This document shows, one piece after another, positions 22,137 through 34,439 of a DNA stretch of 64,000 bases; the stretch's first letter is position 1; each line of letters begins with the position of its first letter. Location: NCBI GenBank assembly GCA_001692895.1, contig KV748227.1, forward strand, positions 558,001 through 622,000, written 5' to 3'. The notes beneath the pieces were generated by a model. That model did no database searches, was not told the origin of the DNA, and saw only the letters and a program-made list of their open reading frames with translations. Source of the DNA: Cenococcum geophilum 1.58 (taxonomy: Eukaryota; Ascomycota; Dothideomycetes; Gloniales; Gloniaceae). Both the position numbers and the translations under genes were made by a program.

Positions 22137-23880
22137 TATAATAAGAAAATGAGTCCGCGTCCCTTGCCTTCTATAAAATTATTAAAGGAATTATTAGGAC
22201 CCTAGTTTAAGTAGGACTTAGTAAGCGCCTAAACTATTGCCTTTTTCTTATTAGGAATCCTTACATTGTTAAATAGAGCCAAACTCTATTAAATGTCGCG
22301 AATATTAATAATAGCAAACTCTACTATATCTTGTTAGTATAATATCACTTTAATAGGTTTGTGGTAATAAACGGAATCTTTTATCTTTTAGGCTAAAGCC
22401 TAGTATTGTTAGGTTAAATAATACTAATTTATTGTCACCTAATTGCTCCGGGTTAACATCTACGTATTTAACTTAGCTGCTTTTATCTGCGTAGGGCAGC
22501 TATAATAAGGCAAAGTCTAAAGTATTTAGTTTCTTCTCGTTAACCTGTCGCCTAGGGTATTTAGGGTTATATTTATAAAATCCAATAGTATTGATTATAA
22601 TTCTACTCTTAACGTGGTAGATATGCTATTTACCTTTATCATTAAACTAGAACGCCTAGCTATTATATTCTTTATAGTGGATTCCCTATAAAGAAAGAAA
22701 AGTGCGGCTATATTAAATAAGGTCGTTTCTAGTACTATTTAAATCTAAGTAAAATTAAAGAGGATACGCCGCTAGGGCATTTATTTAGACCATTCCCCAA
22801 AACTTATTAATTTTAATCTATCCGGTAGCTTCTCTAATCCTTTTCCTATTGAAATCTAAATAGTGACCCTCGATACGGAAGTATGCAGAACTATTTAGTT
22901 CCACTATCTCCTTGTTATAGGTATATTTAAGGCATCTTTCTACCTAAGTGCCTACGCAAATAGAGTAAATATCTAAGTTAGGCTTAAATAGGGCCCAGAG
23001 TAGGTTATACGTAATCTCCCCTTACTTAAGGAGCGAGAGGAGACGTTCGGTAGTCGACTTATACATATTATTAATGTAGTCGATTAAAAGGTCTAGATGC
23101 TTTAAATTCTCGGCGTCCTTTCCATCATTTCTGTGGCTTTGGTACGATTTTATATTTGGAAGGAAATAATATAAGACGTTTTATTCGATCTGCGCGGAAA
23201 ATAAGCGTTTGAACTTGGAAAATGGGTAAACTCCATAAGGCTTGCCATACCGAAGGCATATCCTCTACAAGAGAGACTACGCGTATATCTTAAAGGATCA
23301 CCCTTAGAATGTCTCGCAATAATTCGGACTTGATATTAATATAGTAAGTAGGTTCTTTAGTTAACCTATTTACACTTTCGTAAGTAGAGAAAAGACCCTT
23401 ACGAAAATACTCCCTTATTAATTCGAGCCTAAATAATAAACACGTATTGCTCTAGTTTACTTAGCTCACCCTTTAAGGTTACTAGCTTAGCAATTATATA
23501 TTTATAGGCCTTTTTATCCCATCTATAATACTATAGTATTAGCCGTGTCTGCTTATCTCTTTAATAACTTATACTTTATCCACTTCCTTATATGCTAGCT
23601 TTAACGCTCAGGCTTTAGCTTCCTTAGGTTTAAGGTCATCTTTAGTTAAACCCTTAAAAGCTTTAGGCGTAGAGGTAGGTTTAGGCAGCGCCTTCCCGGC
23701 TATAATTACCCCAATAGTATTAACGACCTACTAAGCAATACGTAAGACAATAGCGTTATAGTTTGGCAACAGATTAGGGCTGCTTAGAGGAGTTGCTATG
23801 GGTTAAGTGGTTAAGCCATTCGGCTTTATAACTTTAAGTATAGTGGATATTTATAAAGCTTTAACAAGGTGTTAATTTTT
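22110..23880 (-). pseudogene. AAA ATPase (DUF7025-type), N-terminal half
   Basis: The 5' part of the gene continued at 14430-15193. In order on the minus strand: a low-complexity Pro/Ala/Lys N-terminus, SELLRDILRVILKDI with VEDMPSV (about 23355-23245), LKHLDLLIDYINNMYKSTTE and GEITYNLLWALFKPN (about 23100-22990), and YFRIEGHYLDFN. The DUF7025 part follows with HVKSRIIINTIGFYKYNP (about 22620-22560). Then come VEFAIINIRDI and a segment ending FIEGKGRGLIFLLY, which joins across an intron to GPLGVRKT. These are strong family signatures. The start codon is not certain; 23880 is an estimate. Stops are RIP-type. The two halves add to about 2.5 kb, a normal size for the family. Confidence 0.85.
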
Positions 23881-24015
23881 ATAGGGAAAGAAGGGTATAG
23901 TAGGTTAATAAGCTGCCTCTTAAGGAGGGTCTGCCTATTCTTATTTTTATTTTTTTATTTTTTTTTATATCTATTGTATTATACTACGTACAATACTGCG
24001 CATGCAGCCTCTGGG

Positions 24016-24029
24016 CTATAGCGCTATAG
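24016..24029. repeat. Perfect palindrome CTATAGCGCTATAG
   Basis: A 14 bp perfect palindrome in the spacer between the ATPase pseudogene and LINE-2. Its role is unknown; short T-runs precede it at 23940-23970. Confidence 0.8.
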
Positions 24030-24095
24030 TTCTATATATATGAATCCTTTCTAGGCAGCTTAATATATACTAGTAGCTATGTCCTAGTAGTTTAT

Positions 24096-24140
24096 AAACC
24101 TCTAGACTAGAGGTTTACCGCTCCCTAGTAAAATACTAGG
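24096..24140. repeat. Two adjacent hairpins downstream of LINE-2
   Basis: Arms AAACCTCTAG and CTAGAGGTTT meet across a single base (24096-24116). Next comes CCTAGTA with TACTAGG around a 3 nt loop (about 24124-24140). They lie about 150 bp past the LINE-2 stop and may be in its 3' UTR, where stem-loops can be recognised by the reverse transcriptase. Confidence 0.65.
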
Positions 24141-24276
24141 TTACGACAACTATTAGGTAGTATTAAAACAGTAGAAAAACGGTAAAAGAAACGGTAAACG
24201 AATCCTAACGCCTGCCCCTGTACATTTTATAGTTTATTTCTGTCCTTTTGCTCACTACTGTCTATTTACTAGAAGT

Positions 24277-24790
24277 CTAGTAGGAGTTACCTCCTTCTAA
24301 AGCTTCTGCTTCCATTAGCCACTTTCTAGTAGCTATTTCTGTTTTACTTAGGAATAGGAAGAGCGCCCTTCTTCCTTTCTCTGTACAAAAGAGCTTCTCT
24401 AGGGAGAGAGAAGAGCTTAGTTGTCTTTGCATTTTTTTTCTCTCTTCCCTATATAGTCTGCATTCTAGTAATAGGTGCTTAGGAGTCTGTATAGCTCTAC
24501 GGTCCTTAAAGCATCTACCTTCTTTATCCTTCCCTATTGTTTTAGAGAAGGATTTAAAGAAGCCTTTTCCTAGTTTTAGTTGATGGAAAGCTGATTGTAA
24601 CCTTTTAGGATATTTATCCTTAGGGGCTTTAAGAGATAAAGAGTAGTTTCCTCTAGAGATCCTAGTATAGTATTTTCCTTTATTTTTTTTCTGTTGCCGC
24701 CTATTCTTATACTTATTAATAAATCTAACTATACTATGGACATTTACTATAAACACCTCTATCCTTATAAGCTTTCCCTTATTAATCTAG
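24277..24790 (-). pseudogene. LINE-2, C-terminal end of ORF2 (Tad1-type), unusually intact
   Basis: An uninterrupted frame of about 160 codons on the minus strand gives the typical C-terminus of Tad1-type ORF2: SAFHQLKLGKGFFKSFSK, then a Cys-containing loop, TPKHLLLECRLYREERKKM, and LFLFLSKTEIATRKWL. The knuckle residues Cys, His and Cys of the TPKHLLLEC motif are present. The endonuclease, RT and most of RNase H are missing upstream, so the copy is 5'-truncated or its 5' part is too decayed to read beyond about 24790. It keeps more CA/TG than its surroundings. There is no ordinary ATG at its left edge; the first open codon is GTG. Confidence 0.75.
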
Positions 24791-24799
24791 GAAGACGCT

Positions 24800-26880
24800 A
24801 GGTTATATATATTAATATCATTCTAATACTTTTAGAGGCTTAATTAAGTTCAGATAACGCTAGCTATTATCTATAGGTGCTATATATCCTACCTTAGCTA
24901 CGGGGATATATTTACACGGAAAATAGGTCGGTATACTAGTAGAAAAAGATATAATTGTTCTAATCAATACGCAGGAGCTAGGTGGACGGTTTTAGAGAAT
25001 ATAAAGAAGCACTAGAGGCGGAGGAAGAATAGATACCAATTAGTACTTGCTTCGCTTTAGCTTATTCTATTACACTCTATTCCACTATATTTTATTTTAC
25101 TTTATTTTAATTTTACATCTTACTCCATTCTATCTCACTCTATAACTATCCTGTTTTCCCTTATATAATATAAAAGAAGGCACCGTCCTTACTGCAGCTC
25201 TTGGCACATATTTTACCTAACTCCTCTTTATAGCCCCTATACAGCCTTAGCGACTTCCCTATATTAGTTTAAGCTACTATAAAATGTTAATATATAACAC
25301 GCCTATAAAGTGCAATTGTAGGTAAAGTTAAATAAACTAAAAGGAGATTTCTAGCTAACTGGAATTTCCTATTATACATAGGTTCCTATACTTAAACCTT
25401 ACTACACCTATACTATATTTATATTACATCTACATTACCAGCTTAGAACTATTACTTAGGCAGCAACAAGTTAGGCTAAACACTTTATATAAATAAGGTA
25501 TATCTAGCACTAACTATAAGGTTCTTATTCTAATAGCAATTTACTAGTTACTACACTAGTTTAAAAACTTTAGTTATTATCGTCCCGCTAAATATACCAC
25601 TATTATAATTAATCGTTCTACTATAGTAAATGTAGAGCTAACTCTTATTATATTATGTCCAACTATAGATAGGATAAGTGCGAGAAAGTAAAAAAGAATG
25701 GGTATTATTACTCTAACGCTTCGCTAGCTAAAGGTCTTAATAGTAAAGTATTAGTAATAGGATCATCTAAAAAACCTAGCGACTGTACTAAATGTCCACC
25801 TTAAGAAAGTAATATAAGCACTAAGGAGTAAGTTAGTGGTCTTTACTAATATACATTAAGTAATTTCTAACTCTTTACCTAGAGTAGAAGTGGAAATAGA
25901 GATAAAGTAGTAAGTACGATGGGAAATAAATATAAATAGTGCAGTAAAGTTAAGCATAAATTCGAATTTTTAGTAACTAAGAAGTAGTTAGTACTAGGAG
26001 CAAAGTTAAAGAATTAAGCTATACCTTCGGATCTTATATCTTAAAGGACTTCGTCCACACTTCCGTAACTCTATTTTTAATAATTTACAATAACATTCCT
26101 AAACGCAGATAGAGGCTCTAGATTTAGGAAGCGTCCCTTAATAAATACTATATAAATTTGTTTATCTAAGAGCCTATTATATAGTTTAGAACTAGTTATT
26201 ATCTTATAAATAGTTAAACCAAAAGTAAAGAGCTTAGTTTTTTTTTAAAATATCTTAGTTAGGAAGCTTATAACTAGTCTTATAACAAATAAGGGGTAAA
26301 AGGTCGTTAATAGCTAACCTAGCAAAATTACCAAGCTTCGTATTAAGCCCTTTATTAAGGAATACATTATTGCAGAAGATATTACTATATAGTACATTCC
26401 TTAAATAAATAAAACAAACAGCTTTAGTGATTTATTCAGCCTATTAAAGTTTAAGGAAAAGCGGAACTAGTTTCTTCTACCTTATAAAGTATTAGCGTAT
26501 AGATCTATAACTCGCAAACTATAGGATTATAGCATTTTCCATAGCCCTACATAGCCTAAAGTATTAAAGGATCCCATAGTAATTATGGCCAAGACGTTAG
26601 TAAACAAGCTTTTCTCTATCCATTAAGCGCCATTCTAAAGGCTTAGAGAACTTTACAATAGTATTAAGATGTATAACGAGCGCTATAATACCTATACTAA
26701 CCACGTCCCTTCCTCCTAAGCTAGGTAAATACTATATAATATTATCCTTTAGTATATAGGTCTTCGAGATTCCACAGAGATTATTTTAGACGCTTTATAC
26801 AAAGAATAAAAACGGTTATTAGCGTTAGGGCCGTTAATATAGAGGTCTAAAGTTGGCGTCTAAAGAGGGCTGGATAGGGC
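24800..26880. other. Degenerate spacer with a T/A low-complexity tract
   Basis: No frame that I can support. At 25069-25155 an imperfect run of ATTTTA, CTATT and CACT units forms a pyrimidine-rich low-complexity tract. The rest is CpA-depleted sequence, probably old transposon remains. Confidence 0.45.
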
Positions 26881-26887
26881 GTTAAGA

Positions 26888-26980
26888 AGGGAGCCTATAG
26901 GGAGTTCTATAGGGAGTTCTAAAGGGAGTTTTAAAGGGAGTTCTAGAGGGAGTTTTAGAGGGCGTTTTAGAGGGAGCGTT
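26888..26980. repeat. 12 bp minisatellite (ATAGGGAGTTCT), about 7 units
   Basis: Successive units read ATAGGGAGTTCT, AAAGGGAGTTTT, AAAGGGAGTTCT, AGAGGGAGTTTT and similar. It resembles the 11 bp arrays at 59.46 kb and 62.80 kb, which share the GGAGT core. Confidence 0.85.
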
Positions 26981-27749
26981 TGACGATGATATCTGGCGGT
27001 AGCGACAGCTATATAATGTAAATAGTGCTAGATATTTAAGCTTCACCCCTAGGCTAGTTAAGGCGGCTTACCTAAAGTTAACAGCTACTGCGAGTTTATA
27101 CTTAGAGAGGTAGGCTATTTAGTAAGGAACATCTAAATATAATCTTAGCAATAAATAAAATGAAGATAAATATAGAGAAATAATATTTCGGTGTACTTCT
27201 CCCTATAGGCTTATTAGGTAAAATATATACTAAAAGCTATAGTAAGGACCGTGCGTTAAGAATTTTTAAAGTGCAAAAACCGGAAGCCGATTTTGTAAGT
27301 AACTATATATAGGATCTAGGTAGAATATCTTAGATTAGGGTAGAGAGAGTATATATACATTAGAACTAATAAAGCTTAAAGGTATATTAAAGTCTAAAAC
27401 TTAGCTAAAGTGAGATAAAATGGAGTGAAATAAAATATAGGCTGTAATAAGATAATACAGTCCCTAGGCGTTCTACTAGCTAATATACAGCCGTGCCCTA
27501 ACGGTTAAGATCTTCCTTATATACCTATTAGCTGAACTAATCCCTATATAATACGTTATAATATATAGGCGCCAAAATTGGAACCTAAATCTATATAAAA
27601 CTACATTTTACCTATACCTATCTTACTTTATTTAATATTGCATTTTACTTTATTCTAGATCTATTCCTAACTATAGACTAATATATAACTTCTAAGGCGG
27701 GTTAGTTAACCCCACTAAGTTCCAATGCGGAAATTAATAGATTCCTTAT

Positions 27750-28990
27750 TAAGATCGATAAAAAAGTTAAGTAATTAAAAATAAATAGTATAATGCGTGG
27801 CGATTAAGCACTCTTAAAAAACTCCTATCTTAACTTTATTTAGGGCGAGCCTATTAAGGAGCCTAGCGGCTAAAATGTAACGAAATAGCAGAAGGCCTAA
27901 GCTCGTCGCGTATATACGGATATTTAGGATATAAACGATTACGTCTTTTTTACTATAGTATTAGTTATCCCGCTAACGGAATATACTAAAATAAGCTTTA
28001 ATATTATTATAGAGTACCTTACTCGCCTTAAAAACTATAAACCATATTGTCTAAACTTAAGGCCTATAGCTAAAAAGTTCCTTAAGTTAATAGCCGTAGA
28101 ATAGGGCTTTACTAGCAGCCGTGGTTACCTTAGTTTTATATAAGCCTTATTTCCTTAAAGTACAAACCCTTCTTTTATATATAACATTATACTAACTAAA
28201 TTAGCGCGTGTTACGCTCTAACCTATAAAACGTAAGTAAGATAAAGGTATATAAACCTCTATTCCCTATTTAAGGAGAGAGTATAACTAATTATAGTAGC
28301 GTTGCTAAATTAACAAGCTAGACCTAATAGAGAACCTCAGTTAACTAGAGCCTAAGGCCCAGGCTTAGGTGCGTAATAATTAATTAGTTATATAATCGGT
28401 GCTTAGTATTAACTATTACTAGGGTTAGCCTAAGACTCTTAGTTATTAAAGAGGCATTCTAAAGCTCTAATCCCTTAGGACGCTTATAGAACGCTTAGTA
28501 TATAAGTCTTAGGTGCTTATTAATTAGTTGCTTATATATCTTAGAGCAAGATTTATTATAAAAGGAAAGTACGATCTTATCTAACAATCCTAAAACCAAC
28601 GGTTAGACACTTTATTCCCCAAATTTAATATATTAATACTTATTTAAGATAAACGCCTCTTCTAAGAGTCCTCTAAGCGCTATTATGCCTATATATTACT
28701 AAGTTACAGATAAACCATTATTAAAGCGTTCCTGGTTAGAATTATAGCAAACTTTAGGCCTATAAAATAACCTTTAATAAGATGTTATATTTATAGTTAA
28801 TATTAAATAGGATATCCAGTATTACTAGGGGAGGGCTAATACTGTTCTTTCTTATTTATAAGGCGCCATATAATTAAAAACCTTCTTAAGCTATTTCGCA
28901 CTAAGATAAAGACAAGCAATTTATAGAGAAAGGAAAAAGAGAAAGGAGGACTAGCGGTTACGAATTACCTATCTATATATATGCCAGAAA
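27750..28990 (+). pseudogene. Unrecognised decayed gene, about 410 codons
   Basis: A long plus-strand frame with only RIP-type stops: TEYTKISFNIIIEYLTRLKN, then LDLIENLSQLEPKAQ, SLRTLIERLVYKSQ, FLVRIIANFRPIK, and a Cys/His-poor remnant CYIYSQYQIGYPVLLGEG that may once have been a zinc finger (TAT for TGT or CAT). The C-terminus is Lys-rich. No family was recognised. The preceding 26980-27740 shows nothing supportable. Confidence 0.4.
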
Positions 28991-28999
28991 AGGATAATA

Positions 29000-30520
29000 A
29001 GGACGCTCTCTTTATACTTAGGATCGGCCACTAAGATAGATAGAATATCTTTAATTTATTCGGTCTAGGGGATCTAGATACTTTAGAGTTTTAGAAAAAT
29101 ACTACAGAAGAAGCTAGAGATTGACTTTTATCTATAAATAAATGGCATATATCGCTTTGGGTTACTAATTATTACTACCTCTTCTTTAACTTAATCTATG
29201 CCCTTATTATATAACATTTATACCTAGTAAGAACCTCTCTTATTACTTATCTATTTTCTATACCTAATGCTTTAACCAACTTCCCTTCGCCGTCTTTAAT
29301 ATTGCATAATCTACCTTTAAATATTATAGTTATATCCTCCATTATCTCAAATATATAACCTCCAATCTCCTCCTATTCCCCACTAAGCGCCTTATCCCTA
29401 GCCTTAGTAGATATAATCTATATAGCTAAAAATGCGACCGCGTAAGTTGGCGGGACTAGTAGCTATAAAGGAGAGGTGTTTTGTAGACGTAAAATATTAA
29501 GTAAATGCTATTTTTTATAAAGCGTTCTTAATTACGGATAGTTGTCTAAGGAGGAATAGTAGCTAATTTAGGAACTTATTTTAGAATAAAAGGCCGTAAA
29601 GCATATATGCATTAAAGTATAACTATTATAGAAGATGTAAGTAATTAGGCACATACTGTATAGGATAAAATGGCTAAGCTAATATTTACCTTAATAGCGA
29701 GAATAGGATTTTTAGATAACTATAAAAGGCAGAACGCAAGAAATATAAAAAGAGGTAGATTGTAGGCTTAAACGGAGAGCGGCTTTATAAAGCTACGCTG
29801 CAAATAATTAACGAAGTAGGGTTAAAGGAAATTTATAAGGGAAAATAGAGGTATTACTGCAGCTAATAAGTTTATAGCTACTTAGAGGTTAATACCCGAC
29901 AAAAAGGCTATATAAAAGAATTGCTAAGTAGCTACCTCTTAGGCTAAGCTGCGGCTGGATTTACCCTACCCTACTATTAAAGCTTTCTAGCGCAGAACAT
30001 TATATATATAATTAGGCCACCAGCCAAATAGTAGAACGGGTAAGGCGTCCGCTATAATGCGCATTTTAGCTGTATATTGGCCGTAGTCTAGGGGATTAGA
30101 GTTACTAAATATATATAGCCCCTTTGCCGACTAAAATATCTCTAAGGATTAGATTCTTATAGCTTATTCTTATTTATAAGGCAAATTAACTGCAGCTAGT
30201 TTATGCGCCTTTATGTTATATATATTACGTAATTTTAATTAGCTAGCCAAGTTGTAAACGTAGTTTTAGCCTTATATTCTCTATCGTCTATAGCGTTATA
30301 AGTAGTAATAAGTAGCTCTTACTTACCGCCCTTAAAAAAATAATACTCTAGCGGACCTTTTTATGCGGCCCTTATATGATAGGAAATGCGTTATAAATAG
30401 ATTAAGCTATAAATAGAATATATAACAAGAAATGTTGACCGCTAACCAGCACTAAAAACACCAGTCCTATTGGCAGCGCCAATTAGGATAATTTATAGCC
30501 TTAAATTCCGGTTAATAAGA
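29000..30520. other. Degenerate region, no gene recognised
   Basis: Short coherent stretches appear on the plus strand near 29690-29850 (for example KKYKKR, GERLYKATLQIINEVGLKEI), too few to call a gene. The rest is AT-rich without repeats I can define. Confidence 0.35.
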
Positions 30521-30529
30521 AATAGGCTT

Positions 30530-31080
30530 CTAAGCTAAAAGAAGGGTACTACTACTATTACCGTCTCTTCCGGCTAGCAGGCCGGCCCCTTTTCTTTTAT
30601 ATAGTAGGCTAGGCCTTTAATTTTAAATAATAATGCGCCTATAGTGATCTAAGACTTCTTTTTAGAAAGTAGTCTTTAATCTATTCCTATAAAAGATTCT
30701 ATTCCTCCTTTAAATTAGTAAGTAGTACGTCTTCCTTTTCCATAAATTTTATTTTAGACTTTAGCTTTTAAGGCTTTAATTCTTAGGGCTTTAGCTCTTA
30801 AGATTACTTAACTAGGTTAACTAGCAAGTAGAGTTATTAAGGAAGTATATCTAGTATATACGACCCATCTTCTTAGCGCCTAAAAACTGCTTAGATTAAT
30901 AATTCTTCTAAATTATTTAAGGCAGCTCCCGGTATTACTTTATTAGAGTTAGAGCTAAAGGCTAAGTTTAATAGTGGGTTTTAGATACGCAGGTAATTAT
31001 ATATGGGGGGTGTAACCTACTTATAATAATTGCTAGTAAGCGCAGTGTTTCGTTTAGACGTATACGTAAATAAAGCTAAA
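30530..31080 (-). pseudogene. Gene A' , C-terminal part with AT-hook-like motif
   Basis: The 3' end of the minus-strand gene A', separated from its body (38953-42300) by gypsy-2. The frame reads across the insertion point and gives NSNKVIPGAALNNLEELL, IQAVFRRQEDGSYILDIL, a Glu/Leu-rich helical stretch, and finally KKRGRPASRKRR. RGRP with flanking basic residues is the AT-hook signature for binding the minor groove of AT-rich DNA, so this was probably a nuclear protein. Stops are of the CAG/CAA to TAG/TAA type. The paralogue A ends with a comparable basic cluster, QKRRG. Confidence 0.55.
31076..31080. repeat. Target-site duplication CTAAA (left copy)
   Basis: Directly before the 5' LTR of gypsy-2; the same five bases follow its 3' LTR at 38953-38957. 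Confidence 0.9.
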
Positions 31081-31490
31081 TATTACGGACGCTTTAAGTA
31101 CGATATTACGACTACTTGGGGAAAAGTCGAAAGAAGCTAGTTGGTTAATAAGAGCACGGTCTATAATGGAGCCGGTAGAACTATGTAATAAGGAATAGTA
31201 GTACGAGTTATATAATATAATCTGTGTAATCTATATAATCTACGAGATCTATAATAGAGTAGATAGAGCACACGTATATTACATATAAGAAGGATTTTTT
31301 AGGAGTACGGTTAAGTATTTAAGGACCCTTAGTTCCTTCCTTGTAGTGATTCTCAGAATATAATTAAAGTTAATCTGTTAGGCAATCACTCCACCAGTTA
31401 TTATTACGTTGTTGACTTTAATTTATATTATTTATACACCTAGCCTATTAATAGGACCTACTATAGTACCTACTACAAGGTTCCGTTATA
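31081..31490 (+). repeat. 5' LTR of gypsy-2, 410 bp
   Basis: TATTACGGACGC to TTCCGTTATA (the 3' LTR has TGTTACGG and TTTCGTTACA). It lacks a 15 bp segment, CCCTACCTAGATAGT-like, present in the 3' LTR. The terminal TGTTACGG resembles the start of the gypsy-1 LTR. Confidence 0.93.
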
Positions 31491-31535
31491 TAATCACTAC
31501 CTAGTTATAATATTAAATATAGAAAGTTGAACAAT

Positions 31536-33200
31536 ATGCCACTAAAAGCAGCCACTATAACGCCATTAACAGCAGCAACTACTTTAAGGTTAGGAGGTGA
31601 CACTAGTATAGCAGATACTAATTCACAATAACCTGTGACGGTTGGATAATTATAAGAGATAGTTAACCAGTTAATAGAGGATAATGTAATACTTAAATAA
31701 AGGATTAACGGGATAAGGGTAGTAAAGATTAAGTTACCTTTAATTGAGAGATTCTTATGGGAGAGGTTAAAGCTTAAAGGATTCCTTACGTAAATGCACT
31801 TTAAGGTTATGTAAGAAGGAGCTAAACTATTAATACCTATGGATCGAATAATATATGCAGGACTATTCCTGTTAAGAAGGGCACTTAAGTAATTTAAGCC
31901 TTACCTTATAGAAATATAGGTGAATGGAATAATAACTACTAACTAAGAGGTGCGATTTATATTCTTAAGTTAGGAGGGATTTATAGAGCGACTTATATAA
32001 ATATTCGGAGATCTAGAGGCAGTGACTATAGCGGAAAAGAAACTCTAAGATATTATGTAATAAACCTTAGCAATTAAGTATATAATATAGTTCTAAACGT
32101 TAGCTATATAAGTTAAGTGGAATAATAAGGCGCTTATAGTATAGTATAAATAGGGACTTAAGGCTAAAGTCTAGGACGTAATTATTCTAATAGAAGATGT
32201 GGACACCCTAAGGGATTTAATAGATTAAGTAATTAAGATTAATAATAGGATCTTCTAAAGGGAATAGGCTAAGAGAGACTAGGATAAAGTTCTATAGTTA
32301 TATAAGGCGTAGAGTACGTAACGACTAAAGCTAAGTTAGAAACTATAGTATGGCGCAGAGCTAATAGACCTAAGTAGTACTAAAGAAACCTATAAGAGAT
32401 AAAGTAAGAAATTATGGAAACCTAGAGGTTAAGGATTTAGTAATTATAGGACTAAGAAATAAAGGCTAAACCAGGGATCTTAGTAGTAGAAGACGTTTAG
32501 GCGGACTTTATAGCAAAGTTAGTAGTTTAAAGATAGAGCTTATATAAATTGCGGAAAATAAGGTTACTTTATAAGGGATTGCAAAGATAGTTAGAGTTAC
32601 TATATAATAAAGGGAACTAGACTAATAGAAGACATATACGTATAGAGGGACAATAGTGTACTGCGAGGAACAAAAAAATATTTAATTAGAAGTTTCGTGT
32701 TTTGTTATAATAACGTATGCCAAATTTATAAAGATGCTAAGTACGGCGTAAGCTATTGGCCGTAAGAGCTAGAGTTAAAGGGACTTAAAGGAACTATAGA
32801 GTTAGATAAAGAATAAGATTAACTCTATAAGCTAGATTAAGATATTACAGCAATATATAGATAGTAATTAGTAATAATAACAATGGAGTTAAAGTACTTA
32901 TTAATTAGTAGTAATAAGGAAGAAAAAGGAACTAACTAGGGGTATTTAAACTTTAATAATGTAATAGAAGTAGAGACTGAGACTACTACTAAACGGGGCT
33001 TAGTAACGGGTATTATAATACTATTAGATACGGCATCCATCGCTTTACGAGACGGAAGGAGTAATATCCTAGGAGGATTAAGTAAGTAGATAACTGCTAG
33101 TGCTAGCTTACTACTTAATAAAGGCAAAAGGCTAAAGGCTTAAGATTCTTAAGATGAGATAAGAGACGACTAAAATTCTTAAGATAAGATGAGGTATACC
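31536..33200 (+). pseudogene. gypsy-2 gag, broken
   Basis: The start is the ATG at 31536 (MPLKAATITPL). A capsid-like helical part follows (KLPLIERFLWERLKLKGF). The zinc knuckle reads YINCGK-GYFIRDC at 32541-32582: the first Cys and the His have become Tyr through TGT to TAT and CAT to TAT, and the second and last Cys remain. The knuckle is in the same frame as the ATG. After about 33200 the frame is less clear up to the protease. Confidence 0.75.
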
Positions 33201-34439
33201 TAAGGACCTATAATAGACGAAAACTAATAAAGTAGGGCAGTGGCTTAGTTTAAAAATATACGAATAAGCTTGGGATAAGAGTTCCCAATAGCATAAGACT
33301 CTTAAGACGAGATAAGAACACTATAGACACCTAGTTAGACTAAGGCAGGAGCTAAGCTTAAGCTAGAAGTAAGCTTAGGATTAAGAATCTTATAGAACTA
33401 AGATTTTAACGTATAAATAAGGACTATTAATAGGGTTAAGAAGTAGGAAAACTTTAAAGATCCCCTTATAAGACGCGAAAGGAAAGAAACCATAGAGAAA
33501 TTTAGGGTAAGAATTACCTTATGGCAAGAGCGAAAACTAGATTAGAAAACTAGTACGCTAGGTTATATAAAGGACAAAGCACCTATATAAAGAGTCACTA
33601 ATAGGCCTAGAATAGGCATACTAAGAGTATAATAGCTTATTAAACTGGAATAAGAAGAGGATCTAGGGATTTTAACTAGGTTTAAGAAACGACATATAAA
33701 AGGCTATTACGACGTAGTAATAAGAAGATACTTTCTTATAGACGAGCTATATATACTCTAAAGACTATACTAAAAGTGGTATAGATAACGACATAATAAT
33801 AAGTGGGAAGACTTTTATATATGGTTAGATAAAAAAGTTATCTAAGACCACCCAATTATAGAAAAGGCTATAACTTATATTAAAGGAGCCTTAATTATAA
33901 TATTAAAGGATTTAAAGGAGTAATTAGAGGACTGGAGAAGCGAGAGGTAAATTATAGTATCTGCGAATAAAGTTGTAACGCTTAGATTAGTGCGATAAAG
34001 GTTTAAACTTAGGAGTAAAGACGAGCTAAGAGTTAACCTAAAGCACTAGGTATATTATATATTGGTATAGATTATATATATAGATAATATGTGTAATATA
34101 TATAGAATACCTAAAGATAAGAACTAAAAGTACCTAGTAAGGATATATTAGGCACCGGATAAGGCGAAATATTAAAACGCTAAGTATATATATGGTTAGT
34201 ACCTAGTAGAAGTTTAAGAATAAGGGGACTTAATACTTTAACTAGGAAAATTTCTTACGGAAGAATACCTAGATGGATAATAGTAGTGGGAATGTCTAAA
34301 GAATATATGTCTATAGTATATTGAAGGCAAAAAGCAAACTAAGTATTGGCCTAAGTTAAACTAAGTATAAACCGGATCTAGCAGCTAATAATTAGGAAAA
34401 GTAGAGGCTTATAGGATTAGAGGGAGCTAGTAGTAAAGC

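Noticed and set aside
27470-27600. Possible tRNA gene (CCGTGCCCTAACGGTTAAGATC)
   Set aside because: No consistent A and B boxes or cloverleaf pairing; the text resembles a D-arm only over about 15 bases.
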